Assembly: GCF_900114975.1 (NCBI RefSeq)
Contig: NZ_FOUU01000001.1
Span: forward strand, 434,001 to 498,000
DNA from: Thermodesulforhabdus norvegica
GTDB taxonomy: Bacteria; Desulfobacterota; Syntrophobacteria; Syntrophobacterales; Thermodesulforhabdaceae
Direction of reading: 5' to 3'
Length of the DNA: 64,000 nt
The notes beneath the pieces are model-generated. The model saw only the letters and a list, made by a program, of their open reading frames with translations, ran no database searches and was not told where the DNA came from. How positions within the stretch are numbered: the stretch's first letter is position 1; the number at the start of each line of letters is the position of its first letter. The translations under genes and the position numbers were made by a program. Of the stretch, positions 36,475-46,277 are shown piece by piece.

Positions 36475-38033
36475 TCAATAGTACTCGGCGGTTTTGATGA
36501 AATGTCGAAAACCACGCGATTTACGCCCTTTACTTCGTTAATTATGCGGTTTGATAGGCGGGCAAGCAAATCATAGGGAAGCCTTGCCCAATCGGCGGTC
36601 ATGGCATCTACGCTCTCAACAACCCTCAGAGCTATAACCTGCTCGTAGGTACGCTCATCTCCCATAACCCCAACGGAACGAACGGGAAGAAGCACGGCAA
36701 AGGCCTGCCAGACCTTATCGTACCAGCCCGAAGCTTCCATTTCCTCCATCACGATGGCATCGGCTTCTCGAAGTATTGACAATTTTTCGGCCGTGACCTC
36801 TCCGATGATGCGTATGGCCAGCCCAGGTCCCGGAAAGGGGTGCCTCATTATTATCCTTTCTGGAAGACCAAGCTGGCGCCCTAAAGATCGCACCTCATCT
36901 TTAAAGAGCTCTCGAAGAGGCTCGATAAGCTGCAGGCTCATCCGATCGGGCAATCCCCCCACATTGTGATGGGTCTTAATGGTAGCAGAAGGCCCTTTAA
37001 AGGATACCGATTCTATAACATCGGGATAAAGCGTACCCTGGGCAAGGTACTTGACCCCCGTTATCTTTCTGGCTTCTCTTTCAAAAATCTCGATAAAAAG
37101 ATTCCCGATAATTTTTCTTTTCTGTTCGGGATCGGTCACCCCTTTCAATCTGGACAGAAACTCTTCCGAGGCATCCACATAAACCAGATTGATGTCAAAA
37201 TGATCGGCAAATACGCGTCTTACTTCTTCGGCTTCACCCTTTCGCAGCAAACCGTTATTGACAAAGATACAGTAGAGCTGTCTGCCTATAGCCCTGTGGA
37301 GGAGTACGGCAACAACGGAAGAGTCAACCCCACCGCTAAGCGCACAGATCACACGGTCGTCTCCAACCTGATCTCTTATCCCTTTTATCACCATCTCCGC
37401 AAAGGATTGCATCGTCCAGGAAGGTTCACACTTACAGATGCGGAACAGGAAATTGTCCAGTACGATCCGCCCACAGGGGGTATGGGCAACTTCCGGATGA
37501 AACTGAACCCCAAAGTAGTTTCGATCAAGATCTGCCATAGCTGCAAAGGGAGAATTCTGAGAATGAGCAAGGACGCGAAATCCCGGGGGGAGTTTCAGGA
37601 TCCTGTCTCCGTGACTCATCCAGACCCTTATCCCTTCTGAAGATTTTTCAGACTCAATACCCTCAAGCAACGCTCCGGGTTCATCAACTTCAATGTATGC
37701 CGGCCCATATTCCCTTTCTTCCGCCTCTGACACCTCACCACCCAGCTGATACCCCATCATCTGCATACCGTAACAGATTCCGAGAATAGGAACCCCGAGT
37801 TCATAGACGCCGGGATCGACTAGAGGCGCTCCTTCCTGATAAACGCTGGCAGGTCCTCCTGAAAATATTATGCCCTTAGGGCAAAATTTCTTGATCTCCC
37901 CAAGCGGCATGTTGAAGGGATGAATTTCGCAATAAACATGACTTTCTCTGACCTTGCGGGCAATTAACTGAGTGTACTGGGAACCAAAGTCCAGAATAAG
38001 GATCCGATCTTCAGGCAAATTTATGTTGCTCAT
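36465..38033 (-). CDS. guaA: GMP synthase (glutamine-hydrolysing)
   Basis: 522 residues. Converts XMP to GMP with ATP and glutamine. The N-terminal class I glutamine amidotransferase has the catalytic Cys in [11 protein letters not shown] and the His/Glu pair in VQFHPEV; the ATP pyrophosphatase P-loop is [16 protein letters not shown]; the C-terminal dimerisation domain ends in [13 protein letters not shown]. It starts two bases after the guaB stop and overlaps the UPF0280 gene. Confidence 0.98.
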   Translation of the reverse strand: MSNINLPEDRILILDFGSQYTQLIARKVRESHVYCEIHPFNMPLGEIKKFCPKGIIFSGGPASVYQEGAPLVDPGVYELGVPILGICYGMQMMGYQLGGEVSEAEEREYGPAYIEVDEPGALLEGIESEKSSEGIRVWMSHGDRILKLPPGFRVLAHSQNSPFAAMADLDRNYFGVQFHPEVAHTPCGRIVLDNFLFRICKCEPSWTMQSFAEMVIKGIRDQVGDDRVICALSGGVDSSVVAVLLHRAIGRQLYCIFVNNGLLRKGEAEEVRRVFADHFDINLVYVDASEEFLSRLKGVTDPEQKRKIIGNLFIEIFEREARKITGVKYLAQGTLYPDVIESVSFKGPSATIKTHHNVGGLPDRMSLQLIEPLRELFKDEVRSLGRQLGLPERIIMRHPFPGPGLAIRIIGEVTAEKLSILREADAIVMEEMEASGWYDKVWQAFAVLLPVRSVGVMGDERTYEQVIALRVVESVDAMTADWARLPYDLLARLSNRIINEVKGVNRVVFDISSKPPSTIEWE

Positions 38034-38035
38034 GG

Positions 38036-39511
<1,476 letters not shown>

Positions 39512-39552
39512 TTAACCTCTCAGCAATTACCGATATTGTGACGGCCCGATAG

Positions 39553-40590
39553 TTAACGTCGGGCATCAAAAAAATTGTTCTCGCCTTTAGCCTTTTCGAA
39601 ATGCCATGTCAAGGGTGAGTATATCCCGTCAGGAGTCAACCCCATGTACTCTTCGGCTGCAATCAGTGCAAGTCCTTCCAGGAGCCCTGCATCGGAAACG
39701 ATCATCTCCTGCCGGCCTAAAAGTGAAAGAATACGATGCACGATCAGGGTTCCGCCCACTATCACATCTTCCCTACCGGGTTCAAGCCCCGGTATTTTCC
39801 TGCGGTCCTCAAAAGTAAGCCCTGCCAATTCTTTCAGGATCTTTTCCACCCACGGAAGTGATAGTTTCGTTCCAATCATCCTATAGGGTTCATAGGACAT
39901 CATGCCCAGGAAAATTGCGCCCAGAGTTGCAACCGTCCCGGCGGTACCGATCAACTCGAAACTTGAGTCCACAAATCGGCCGATCTCCACTACTGCCGGC
40001 TTCAATAGATTATCCACATATTCTTTTGCTTCCCGAATTTTACCGGACCCAACGGGTGCATCTTTAAGGAACATTCCCGTAATCGTTGAAGCCCCCACAA
40101 AAACACTGGTGCTGAAAACCAGACGATCGCTTCTGACCACGACAAACTCGGTGGAACCTCCACCGAGATCGAATAGGACAGCGGGCATTCCGTAGAACGA
40201 CAAATCCATTCGAGCCCTTATCACGTTAAGAGTTCCACGGGCAGCAGTAAGAGCCTCATCCTCTTCGGAAAGAACCTTACAGGGGTAGCTCAAAGCGGAC
40301 TCCACATCCTTCACGAATGCTTCTTTCTCGCCGGCCCGCCTCACCACACCCGTTGCACCGCAAAAGGCATAGGCCACACCAAAATCTTTTAGAATACGGC
40401 AATAGTCCCTAAGGACCTCCAGGGTTTGCCGCTTTCTCGTGGTGCTCAGATATCCCTTGTCCTGGAAATTTTCCGCAAGCCTCGTTATACGGCGATGGTG
40501 ACTCAACGGGAACAGAGCACCCGATCTCTCTTCGACAACAAGCATTCGTACCGTGTGGGATCCGATATCAACTCCTGCGAACCTCTTCAT
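39553..40590 (-). CDS. Ppx/GppA phosphatase family protein
   Basis: 345 residues from the ATG at 40590 (GGGAGGT upstream; the much longer frame to 40758 runs through repeat DNA and is rejected). Exopolyphosphatase / guanosine pentaphosphatase family with an ASKHA fold: FAGVDIGSHTVRMLVVEE is the phosphate-1 motif, and AVLFDLGGGSTEFVVV the second. It should split polyphosphate or pppGpp. At this length it lacks the C-terminal HD domain of longer Ppx proteins. It is 44 bases upstream of guaB on the same strand, a fitting neighbour if it acts on guanosine nucleotides. Confidence 0.88.
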   Translation of the reverse strand: MKRFAGVDIGSHTVRMLVVEERSGALFPLSHHRRITRLAENFQDKGYLSTTRKRQTLEVLRDYCRILKDFGVAYAFCGATGVVRRAGEKEAFVKDVESALSYPCKVLSEEDEALTAARGTLNVIRARMDLSFYGMPAVLFDLGGGSTEFVVVRSDRLVFSTSVFVGASTITGMFLKDAPVGSGKIREAKEYVDNLLKPAVVEIGRFVDSSFELIGTAGTVATLGAIFLGMMSYEPYRMIGTKLSLPWVEKILKELAGLTFEDRRKIPGLEPGREDVIVGGTLIVHRILSLLGRQEMIVSDAGLLEGLALIAAEEYMGLTPDGIYSPLTWHFEKAKGENNFFDARR

Positions 40591-40601
40591 CTTACCTCCC
40601 T

Positions 40602-40642
40602 GCGGTCGGAGACCCCTTCCGTAAGGGAGGGGAGGAGACCGC
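40602..40642. repeat. 41-bp repeat, copy 1
   Basis: Begins GCGGTCGGAGAC and ends GAGACCGC, with an inner CCTTCCGTAAGGGAGG that can pair on itself. A second copy of equal length lies at 40683-40723. The ends GCGGTC/GACCGC are inverted, so each copy can fold as a hairpin. Confidence 0.7.
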
Positions 40643-40682
40643 TCTTGAAATTTTGCAGGTATCGAGGTAACGCATTTATTGT

Positions 40683-40723
40683 GCGGTCGGAGACTCCTTC
40701 CGTAAAGGGGGAGATGAGACCGC
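40683..40723. repeat. 41-bp repeat, copy 2
   Basis: Same length and ends as the copy at 40602-40642, with a handful of differences in the middle. The two copies are in the same orientation, 81 bases apart. They resemble REP- or MITE-like palindromic elements. A shorter related piece (CTCCTTCCGTTAAGGAG) occurs at about 40910-40926. Confidence 0.7.
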
Positions 40724-40970
40724 AAGGTGTGCCAGGATCGTAATAACCCCAAAGGCACTCTCCGCTTCCGTGGAGAGAAACGGCTTCGGGGAAAACAGAA
40801 ACAGAAACTATCCGGCTCAGGTCGTGGCCGGGAGCGGCATGTCCCTCCCGGTGGGACGCCGTCAACCGTCCCAATGTAGCGGTGCTACCCGTTAGCATCA
40901 GCTACAAGCTCCTTCCGTTAAGGAGTAGTAGTTGACTTTGCATCTCCTGCACAAAGGCAAAAAATATTTC

Positions 40971-41000
40971 TTGACATCACTAATTCACCTATCGTAGGGT
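40971..41000 (+). promoter_or_regulatory. probable promoter of the cobalamin riboswitch-cbiK unit
   Basis: TTGACA at 40971-40976, an 18-base spacer, and TAGGGT at 40995-41000. Transcription would start near 41007, about 16 bases before the riboswitch aptamer. The -10 is weak, the -35 perfect. Confidence 0.55.
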
Positions 41001-41022
41001 TAATTTCGTATTGTGGTTAAAT

Positions 41023-41189
41023 CGGTCAGGTGCCCGAGAGGGCTTAAAAGGGAATCCCGTGGGAATCGGGAGCGGTCCCGCCGCTGTAACCGGGGACGAA
41101 AGTCGCAGAGTGCCACTGTCCTGATTATCCAGGATGGGAAGGTGCGGCGAGTAGGGTGATCCGGGAGCCAGAAGACCTGCCTGAACCGT
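41023..41189 (+). ncRNA. cobalamin riboswitch aptamer
   Basis: The conserved landmarks appear in order: GGTGCCC near 41030, the GGGCTTAAAAGGGAAT block, GAATCGGGAGCGGTCCCGCC, GCTGTAACCGGGGACGAAAG, AGTGCCACTG, and the B12 box AGCCAGAAGACCTGCC at 41166-41181. The ends can pair (GGTCAG with CTGAACC) to close the aptamer. It lies upstream of a terminator and cbiK, so binding of adenosylcobalamin should stop expression of the chelatase. Confidence 0.95.
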
Positions 41190-41243
41190 AAGTGCCGGGC
41201 GAGGACATCGGCCATCTGGCGGATGAAGTAAAACGGGTGCAAT

Positions 41244-41278
41244 CCCCAGAGTCTTTTTGAAGGCTCTGGGGTTTTTTT
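41244..41278 (+). terminator. riboswitch-controlled intrinsic terminator
   Basis: A 12-bp stem (CCCCAGAGUCUU / AAGGCUCUGGGG with one G-U pair, UUUG loop) followed by seven T. It sits 55 bases after the aptamer, the usual expression platform of a transcription-terminating cobalamin riboswitch. Confidence 0.92.
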
Positions 41279-41319
41279 ATGCACCGAATCCCTCCTCATC
41301 GTTTCACTAACCCTGCAAC

Positions 41320-41348
41320 CCCCGGGACGTTTTACCGGCGTCCCGGGG
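41320..41348 (+). terminator. second hairpin between riboswitch and cbiK
   Basis: A 10-bp perfect GC-rich stem (CCCCGGGACG / CGTCCCGGGG) with a 9-base loop, followed by CATTTTAA. It is 29 bases before the cbiK start and after the riboswitch terminator. Weak T-run; it may be a back-up terminator, or a leftover. Confidence 0.5.
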
Positions 41349-41377
41349 CATTTTAAACCGTTTTAGGAGGATAAGTC

Positions 41378-42283
41378 ATGAGGGAACTTCAAAAAAAATC
41401 TTGTTCTAAACTCATTCTAATGCTTTCGGTTATGGGCCTTTTGATTTCAGGACTCTGGAGCAACGGAGCCGAAGCCATGGAGAAGCAAAAAGAGAAAAAA
41501 ACGGCTATACTCCTCAGCGCATTTGGAACCAGTATTCCCGAGGCACAGAGCGTTTTCAGAAACGTTGAGAAAATGGTCCGTGAGCGTTTCCCCAACACGG
41601 AAGTCCGCTGGGCCTACACATCCTCAATCATCCGGAAGAAGCTGGCTGCTCAAGGGCAGATCCTCCACTCCCCCGAAATGGCGCTTGCCCAGCTCATGGA
41701 AGACGGATACACCCACGTCGCGGTTCTTTCCCTTCATTTTATTCCGGGAAAGGAGTTTCATGACCTGATGGCAAACGCCCGTTTTTTTGAGCAAATGGCG
41801 GGTGGCTTCGACCGGGTCGTCGTAGCATGGCCTCTTCTTTCCAGCCATGACGATTTCGTACGGGTGGTTGAAGCCGTCATGGCCCACATACCGAAGACCC
41901 GGAGGCCCGAAGATGCCGTTATCCTCATGGGTCACGGCAGTGAAAAACACCCTGCCGATGCCATTTATTCGGCCGTTGACGTGGAATTTAAGAAAAAAGA
42001 TCCCCTTATTTTTGTTGCTACCGTAGAAGGTCATCCAACACTGGATGACCTAATTCCCCTTTTGAAAAAGAACAGGGTAAAGAAGGTATTTCTTATGCCC
42101 TTTATGAGCGTTGCAGGGGATCATGCCAGGAACGATATGGCAGGGGACGATCCTGATAGCTGGAAATCCCTTTTGACAAAAGAAGGCTACGAAGTAATTC
42201 CAGTACTGGAAGGAATGGCCGGATATCCCGAGATAGTGAACATATGGTTGGATCATCTCCAAGAAGCAATGAAAAATCTCTAG
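41378..42283 (+). CDS. cbiK: exported sirohydrochlorin cobaltochelatase CbiK
   Basis: 301 residues. Inserts Co2+ (possibly other metals) into sirohydrochlorin, early in anaerobic cobalamin synthesis. The chelatase part has the family start (KTAILLSAFGTSIPEAQSVF), the metal-site histidine in LILMGHGSEKHPADAIYS-type context, and VEGHPTLDDLI with the second His. Unlike Salmonella CbiK it begins with a signal peptide (LILMLSVMGLLISGLWSNGAEA), as in the periplasmic CbiKP of Desulfovibrio. AGGAGG precedes the start. It is governed by a cobalamin riboswitch. Its 3' end overlaps the convergent gene by four bases. Confidence 0.93.
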   Translation: MRELQKKSCSKLILMLSVMGLLISGLWSNGAEAMEKQKEKKTAILLSAFGTSIPEAQSVFRNVEKMVRERFPNTEVRWAYTSSIIRKKLAAQGQILHSPEMALAQLMEDGYTHVAVLSLHFIPGKEFHDLMANARFFEQMAGGFDRVVVAWPLLSSHDDFVRVVEAVMAHIPKTRRPEDAVILMGHGSEKHPADAIYSAVDVEFKKKDPLIFVATVEGHPTLDDLIPLLKKNRVKKVFLMPFMSVAGDHARNDMAGDDPDSWKSLLTKEGYEVIPVLEGMAGYPEIVNIWLDHLQEAMKNL

Positions 42284-43053
42284 TTTCGAGGGATGCTGAA
42301 GGAACAAGGAACATTGCAGGAGCATTGACCGCACACATCAGTTAGCGGAAGATCAGAGAAACGCTCGTTATTTTCAAGTAATCTCTGGTAACATAAAGAT
42401 CGATTTAAGCCGTTAACGGAAAGGGCCCCCACGGGGCATCGCTTTAAACATGCCTCACAGGGGAGCCCTCGTTTGCTCAAACAAAATTCTTCCTGTGGCT
42501 TCGCAGAAGTTTCCACCGGAGCGCTGGTAACCAGACTCCCGAACCGTCCACAACAGCCCGAAGCAGTAATCAGAAGATGGTTAAGACCAAAGGTCCCCAG
42601 GCCTGCGTAATAAGCAAGGTGCTTATGAGACCATCTGCTGACAAGCCTCCGGGAATCGAAATTATGAGTAGCCGGCGTTACCGCAGTCTCATATCCCTGA
42701 TCCCCCAGGAACGAAGCCAGATCCTGATTGATCCGGGCTATCAGAGCATTTGTCTCAACATAGGCAAAGGCCCAAAGCCGGGATGCGAAAGGGTGAAACT
42801 TACCGTTATCTTTTGCCACATCCTCAACAAAGGGCAGGAAGTAAACCACGACGCTTCTGGCCGAAGGCAGAAGATCCGGAGGAAGAGCATGATCTGGGGC
42901 AACCGCTTTTTTTAGTTCGAGAAGTCTAGCATCTCGAGCATCCACTGCACCAACAAGAGGTTCACGCCACAGGCTTGAATAGCCCCTTTCCAGCAACCAT
43001 GCCTCAATTGAACCAAGTACTCGATCTTTTATGCTAAGAAGGGTCACCTTCAT
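42280..43053 (-). CDS. epoxyqueuosine reductase-like iron-sulfur protein
   Basis: 257 residues from the ATG at 43053 (GGAGG upstream; a TTG at 43062 is too close to it). It resembles the QueG/COG1600 family: LPSARSVVVYFLPF at the start, TYAGLGTFGLNHLLIT-like region in the middle, and two ferredoxin-type cysteine groups (CEACLKRCPVGAL and CGQCSCNVPC), enough for two [4Fe-4S] clusters. QueG itself is longer and also binds cobalamin, which makes the cobalamin neighbourhood suggestive. Many relatives in anaerobes have no known substrate, so a reductase of unknown target is the safest description. Confidence 0.78.
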   Translation of the reverse strand: MKVTLLSIKDRVLGSIEAWLLERGYSSLWREPLVGAVDARDARLLELKKAVAPDHALPPDLLPSARSVVVYFLPFVEDVAKDNGKFHPFASRLWAFAYVETNALIARINQDLASFLGDQGYETAVTPATHNFDSRRLVSRWSHKHLAYYAGLGTFGLNHLLITASGCCGRFGSLVTSAPVETSAKPQEEFCLSKRGLPCEACLKRCPVGALSVNGLNRSLCYQRLLENNERFSDLPLTDVCGQCSCNVPCSFSIPRN

Positions 43054-43073
43054 CAGCTCCAAACCTCCAGGGT

Positions 43074-43223
43074 CCCGGTTTACCTGACGAGCCCAGTTTT
43101 CTAAAGGTTAATCTTCCAAAAGGCAACCGAATTCTTGATGCAGAAGAGGGCTTTAGAGCAAAAGGTATTGTCTTACCAACCTTTATCCCTAGCTGTTTTA
43201 TTGAGCATGAAGAACCGTACTAA
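43074..43223 (+). pseudogene. coding-like fragment without a start
   Basis: One plus-strand frame runs through to TAA at 43221-43223 and reads like protein (LPDEPSFLKVNLPKGNRILD, EEGFRAKGIVLPTFIPSCFI), with a purine-N-pyrimidine codon pattern. It is open only back to a TAA at about 43036 and has no ATG, GTG or TTG. Most likely the tail of a lost gene. Family not recognised. Confidence 0.3.
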
Positions 43224-43314
43224 AAGGTCCTAAAGGGGGTACCGGAGAAGAGTAATGTTACCAGGCAAAGTGTCCGGAAGCATTTATGCCAAGACCGAAA
43301 CCCGGGAGTAGAAA

Positions 43315-43740
43315 TTACTCAAAGCCACGATAGGAGCTTCTGAAAGCATCTTTAAATTTTGTCAAAAATTCATGAAAATCCCATTCCTCACCGGTCAACA
43401 TCGAATAAAAGGCAGGTTTAACAACATAGGCAAAGGCTTCTATCTTTTCGCCGGTCATGAGAACCGGGGTAACGGGAACACGCTCGTACATGTCACCTTC
43501 AAATCTATCGAGTCCCTGCCAGAGTTCGTCAGAAACTCCGAAATATACCACTCCTCCGACAAAACCACCGGGGTCAGGTAAAATACCCGGGTAAAACTCA
43601 TCGCGTATCCGGTATCTTGAAAACCCCCGGAGAAGAGCCCGTCGACTCGCAAGAACGGTTCCGCAAACTTCGAGCATTATTTCGGGGCACATGAGAGTAC
43701 CATAGGCGAACAGGTTGCCTTCGGTTTTAGCTTGCTTCAT
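43315..43740 (-). CDS. gamma-glutamylcyclotransferase / AIG2-like protein
   Basis: 141 residues. It has the family signature at the N-terminus (LFAYGTLMCPEIM) and the catalytic-glutamate region with the GLDRFEGDMYERVPV motif. Such proteins release 5-oxoproline from gamma-glutamyl amines or peptides; the substrate here is unknown. The gene follows cbiB by 15 bases at the end of the sixA-cbiA-cbiP-cbiB run. Confidence 0.88.
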   Translation of the reverse strand: MKQAKTEGNLFAYGTLMCPEIMLEVCGTVLASRRALLRGFSRYRIRDEFYPGILPDPGGFVGGVVYFGVSDELWQGLDRFEGDMYERVPVTPVLMTGEKIEAFAYVVKPAFYSMLTGEEWDFHEFLTKFKDAFRSSYRGFE

Positions 43741-43755
43741 GCTGAAAAGTTCTCT

Positions 43756-44706
43756 TTAAAAGCTCATAATAAAAGCCACAAAAGCACAGGAGCACACCGC
43801 TACGAGATACAGTATCTTAACGCTCTCTCTGTAAACTTCACACCCCACCGTGCGAAGTGGCTCGCCGATCAGCGGTTTATTTACGATACGGCCGAAATAG
43901 GAAAGTCGCCCTCCCAGTTGCACACCCAGAGCACCTGCAACAGCCGCCTGAGGATACCCAGCATTAGGGCTCGCAACCTTACGGGCATCTCTGAAAACCG
44001 TCCTGAGAGCTCTTCCGGCATCAAGACCCAAAAACCACGCGGAGATTACGATAAATCCCGCAGTAAGTCTCGCCGGTACGTAATTCACCAGATCATCGAG
44101 TCTTGCAGCACAGCGACCGAAATGAAGGTAGCGATCATTCTTATAGCCGATCATCGAGTCCATCGTGTTTACGGCCTTGTAGAGCAGTGCTCCCACAGGA
44201 CCTCCCACAAGCAGATAGAAGAAAGGCGCCACCACACCGTCGGAGATATTTTCCGAAAGCGTCTCAATAACGCTTTTCATAACCCCCTGCTCGTCAAGAA
44301 CATCCGTATCCCTGCTAACTATCCAGGACAGCTCTTTTCTGGCTCCTTCCAGATTACCCTTATTCACCCTTTCAACCACCCTCGCCGTTTCCACATGAAG
44401 ACTCCGGGTTGCGACGGAAGTGTAAATTAACCAGACCGACAGGGCGTGCCCCAGCCATTCCGAAAGCCGGTAGGCCAGTAAAAGTCCCAGCACGGCACAA
44501 GTGGCCGTAATTGTCAAAACCATTGCCACCAGAAGAGCCCCACGGGTAACCAGAAGGGAACCTTCCTTTGCGCCTACGTAAAGTACCCTTTCCAGTTTGC
44601 CTACAAGACCGCCAATCCAGCGGACGGGATGAGGCCAGCCCTGAGGATCTCCCACAAACAGATCAAGCAGAAAAGCCATCAACACGTCCAGAGGAGAAAC
44701 AAACAT
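43756..44706 (-). CDS. cbiB: adenosylcobinamide-phosphate synthase CbiB/CobD
   Basis: 316 residues, an integral membrane protein. Attaches the aminopropanol (phosphate) arm to adenosylcobyric acid. The signature LLDLFVGDPQGWPHPVRWIGG opens the protein, and WIVSRDTDVLDEQGVMKSVIETLSENISDGVVAPFFYL and NTMDSMIGYKNDRY are typical. Several membrane helices. Its start overlaps the cbiP stop by one base, so the genes are coupled. Confidence 0.96.
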   Translation of the reverse strand: MFVSPLDVLMAFLLDLFVGDPQGWPHPVRWIGGLVGKLERVLYVGAKEGSLLVTRGALLVAMVLTITATCAVLGLLLAYRLSEWLGHALSVWLIYTSVATRSLHVETARVVERVNKGNLEGARKELSWIVSRDTDVLDEQGVMKSVIETLSENISDGVVAPFFYLLVGGPVGALLYKAVNTMDSMIGYKNDRYLHFGRCAARLDDLVNYVPARLTAGFIVISAWFLGLDAGRALRTVFRDARKVASPNAGYPQAAVAGALGVQLGGRLSYFGRIVNKPLIGEPLRTVGCEVYRESVKILYLVAVCSCAFVAFIMSF

Positions 44707-46277
44707 CAGAGCCCCATAATCGAATAGAGAAGTTCGACCTTAACGTGTTTTCGAAAGTGTTCCGCCAGCAGGTCATACTGTTTATCAAGAACGGCACTCC
44801 AATGTTCAGGGATTTCTTTCTCCCAGGCTATTTTTTTCCCCCGCAGAAGGGCAACCTTTGAGACAAACCACCGGCGGAATTCTGCATTGTCAAAAATGCC
44901 GTGAACATAAGTACCCCAGGCATTACCCTCAAGGGAAGCGCATCCTTCGAACTCATCTGCCGGACGGCCTGATCGGGACACAATCTTGAAAATTGAAAGC
45001 CCTGCCGCATCTTTTGAAGGGTCGGCAACGTCACCGGTTTTAAGGTAACTTCGGCCCATGTGAATCTCATAGCCTCTCAAGACCACGGAAGACATTTCTC
45101 CCGACCACAGAGGATTATTATCGTTGGGCACGACTTCAACCTGATGGGTTAGCTTTTCCCGGACCATCTCCGTTACAATCGGAAGTATCCCCAACCCCTG
45201 CATCTCACTTGGGGTTCCCTCAACCCCGAAAGGATCTCTCACACAGTTTCCAAGCATCTGATACCCACCGCAAAGCCCAACAACGGTTCTCCCGCTTTTC
45301 CAGAATGCACGAAGGGCGTCGGCAAGGCCGCTTTCGTGCAGAAAACGAAGATCATGTATCGTGTTTTTGCTTCCGGGAACAATAACGGCATCAAAAGAAA
45401 ATATCTCCTCAGGGTTACTGAAGTAACGAACCAAAACTCCGGAATCTCCGCTGAACACATCGAAGTCGGTATAGTTTGATATGTAAGGAAGCCTGACTAT
45501 GCCCAGTTTAACGCCGTCGTTACTTTCTACGGAAGCCCTGCAGATTCTAGACAGTGCCACACTATCCTCCTGCGGAAGCAGGATGTGATCGAAATAAGGG
45601 ATTACTCCCAGAACGGGTAAACTCGACCTTTCTTCAAGGATCTTTATGCCATCTTCAAAAAGCGATGGATCCCCCCGGAATTTGTTAACAATGAAACCTT
45701 TAACAAGCCCTCGTTCCTGCTCGTCCATTAAAGCAAGGCTCCCGAGAAGAGACGCGAATATTCCACCGCGATCAATATCCCCCACCAGCACACAGGGGGT
45801 TCCCGTGCGGCGCGCCATGGAAAGGTTTACAAGGTCATGCTCCTTGAGGTTTATTTCCACGGCACTTCCGGCACCCTCCATAACTATGACGTCGAAGCTT
45901 CGGCTCAAGCGCTCAAAGGCGGCCATAACAAGAGGGATCAACTCTTTTTTCCGCCTGTAGTATTCCGGAGCGGACATGTTACCTATCGGTTTTCCCAGAA
46001 CTATAACCTGAGAACCTTTTTGAGATGTGGGCTTGAGTAAAATAGGGTTCATATCGACGTGAGGCTCCACGCCTGCCGCTTCTGCCTGCATTACCTGAGC
46101 ACGACCCATTTCTCCCCCATCCGGGGTAACAAAGGAATTGAGGGCCATATTCTGGGCTTTGAAAGGAGCCACTCTGTAACCATCCTGTTTCAACACCCTA
46201 CAAAGTGCGGCAGCCAGAACACTCTTCCCAACGTCCGATCCAGTACCCAAAAACATGATAGTTTTGGCGCGTCTCAC
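44706..46277 (-). CDS. cbiP: cobyric acid synthase CbiP/CobQ
   Basis: 523 residues. Amidates four side chains (b, d, e, g) of adenosylcobyrinic acid a,c-diamide using glutamine and ATP. The P-loop is FLGTGSDVGKSVLAAALCR, followed by KAQNMALNSFVTPDGGEMGRAQ; the C-terminal amidotransferase domain has the catalytic Cys in VVGLCGGYQMLG and a His in WGTYVHGIFDN. Overlaps cbiA by four bases and cbiB by one. Confidence 0.97.
   Translation of the reverse strand: MRRAKTIMFLGTGSDVGKSVLAAALCRVLKQDGYRVAPFKAQNMALNSFVTPDGGEMGRAQVMQAEAAGVEPHVDMNPILLKPTSQKGSQVIVLGKPIGNMSAPEYYRRKKELIPLVMAAFERLSRSFDVIVMEGAGSAVEINLKEHDLVNLSMARRTGTPCVLVGDIDRGGIFASLLGSLALMDEQERGLVKGFIVNKFRGDPSLFEDGIKILEERSSLPVLGVIPYFDHILLPQEDSVALSRICRASVESNDGVKLGIVRLPYISNYTDFDVFSGDSGVLVRYFSNPEEIFSFDAVIVPGSKNTIHDLRFLHESGLADALRAFWKSGRTVVGLCGGYQMLGNCVRDPFGVEGTPSEMQGLGILPIVTEMVREKLTHQVEVVPNDNNPLWSGEMSSVVLRGYEIHMGRSYLKTGDVADPSKDAAGLSIFKIVSRSGRPADEFEGCASLEGNAWGTYVHGIFDNAEFRRWFVSKVALLRGKKIAWEKEIPEHWSAVLDKQYDLLAEHFRKHVKVELLYSIMGL

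Noticed and set aside
40591-40758. N-terminal extension of the Ppx/GppA protein by 56 residues
   Set aside because: The extension is translated from the 41-bp repeats; the family start and a good ribosome site are at 40590.
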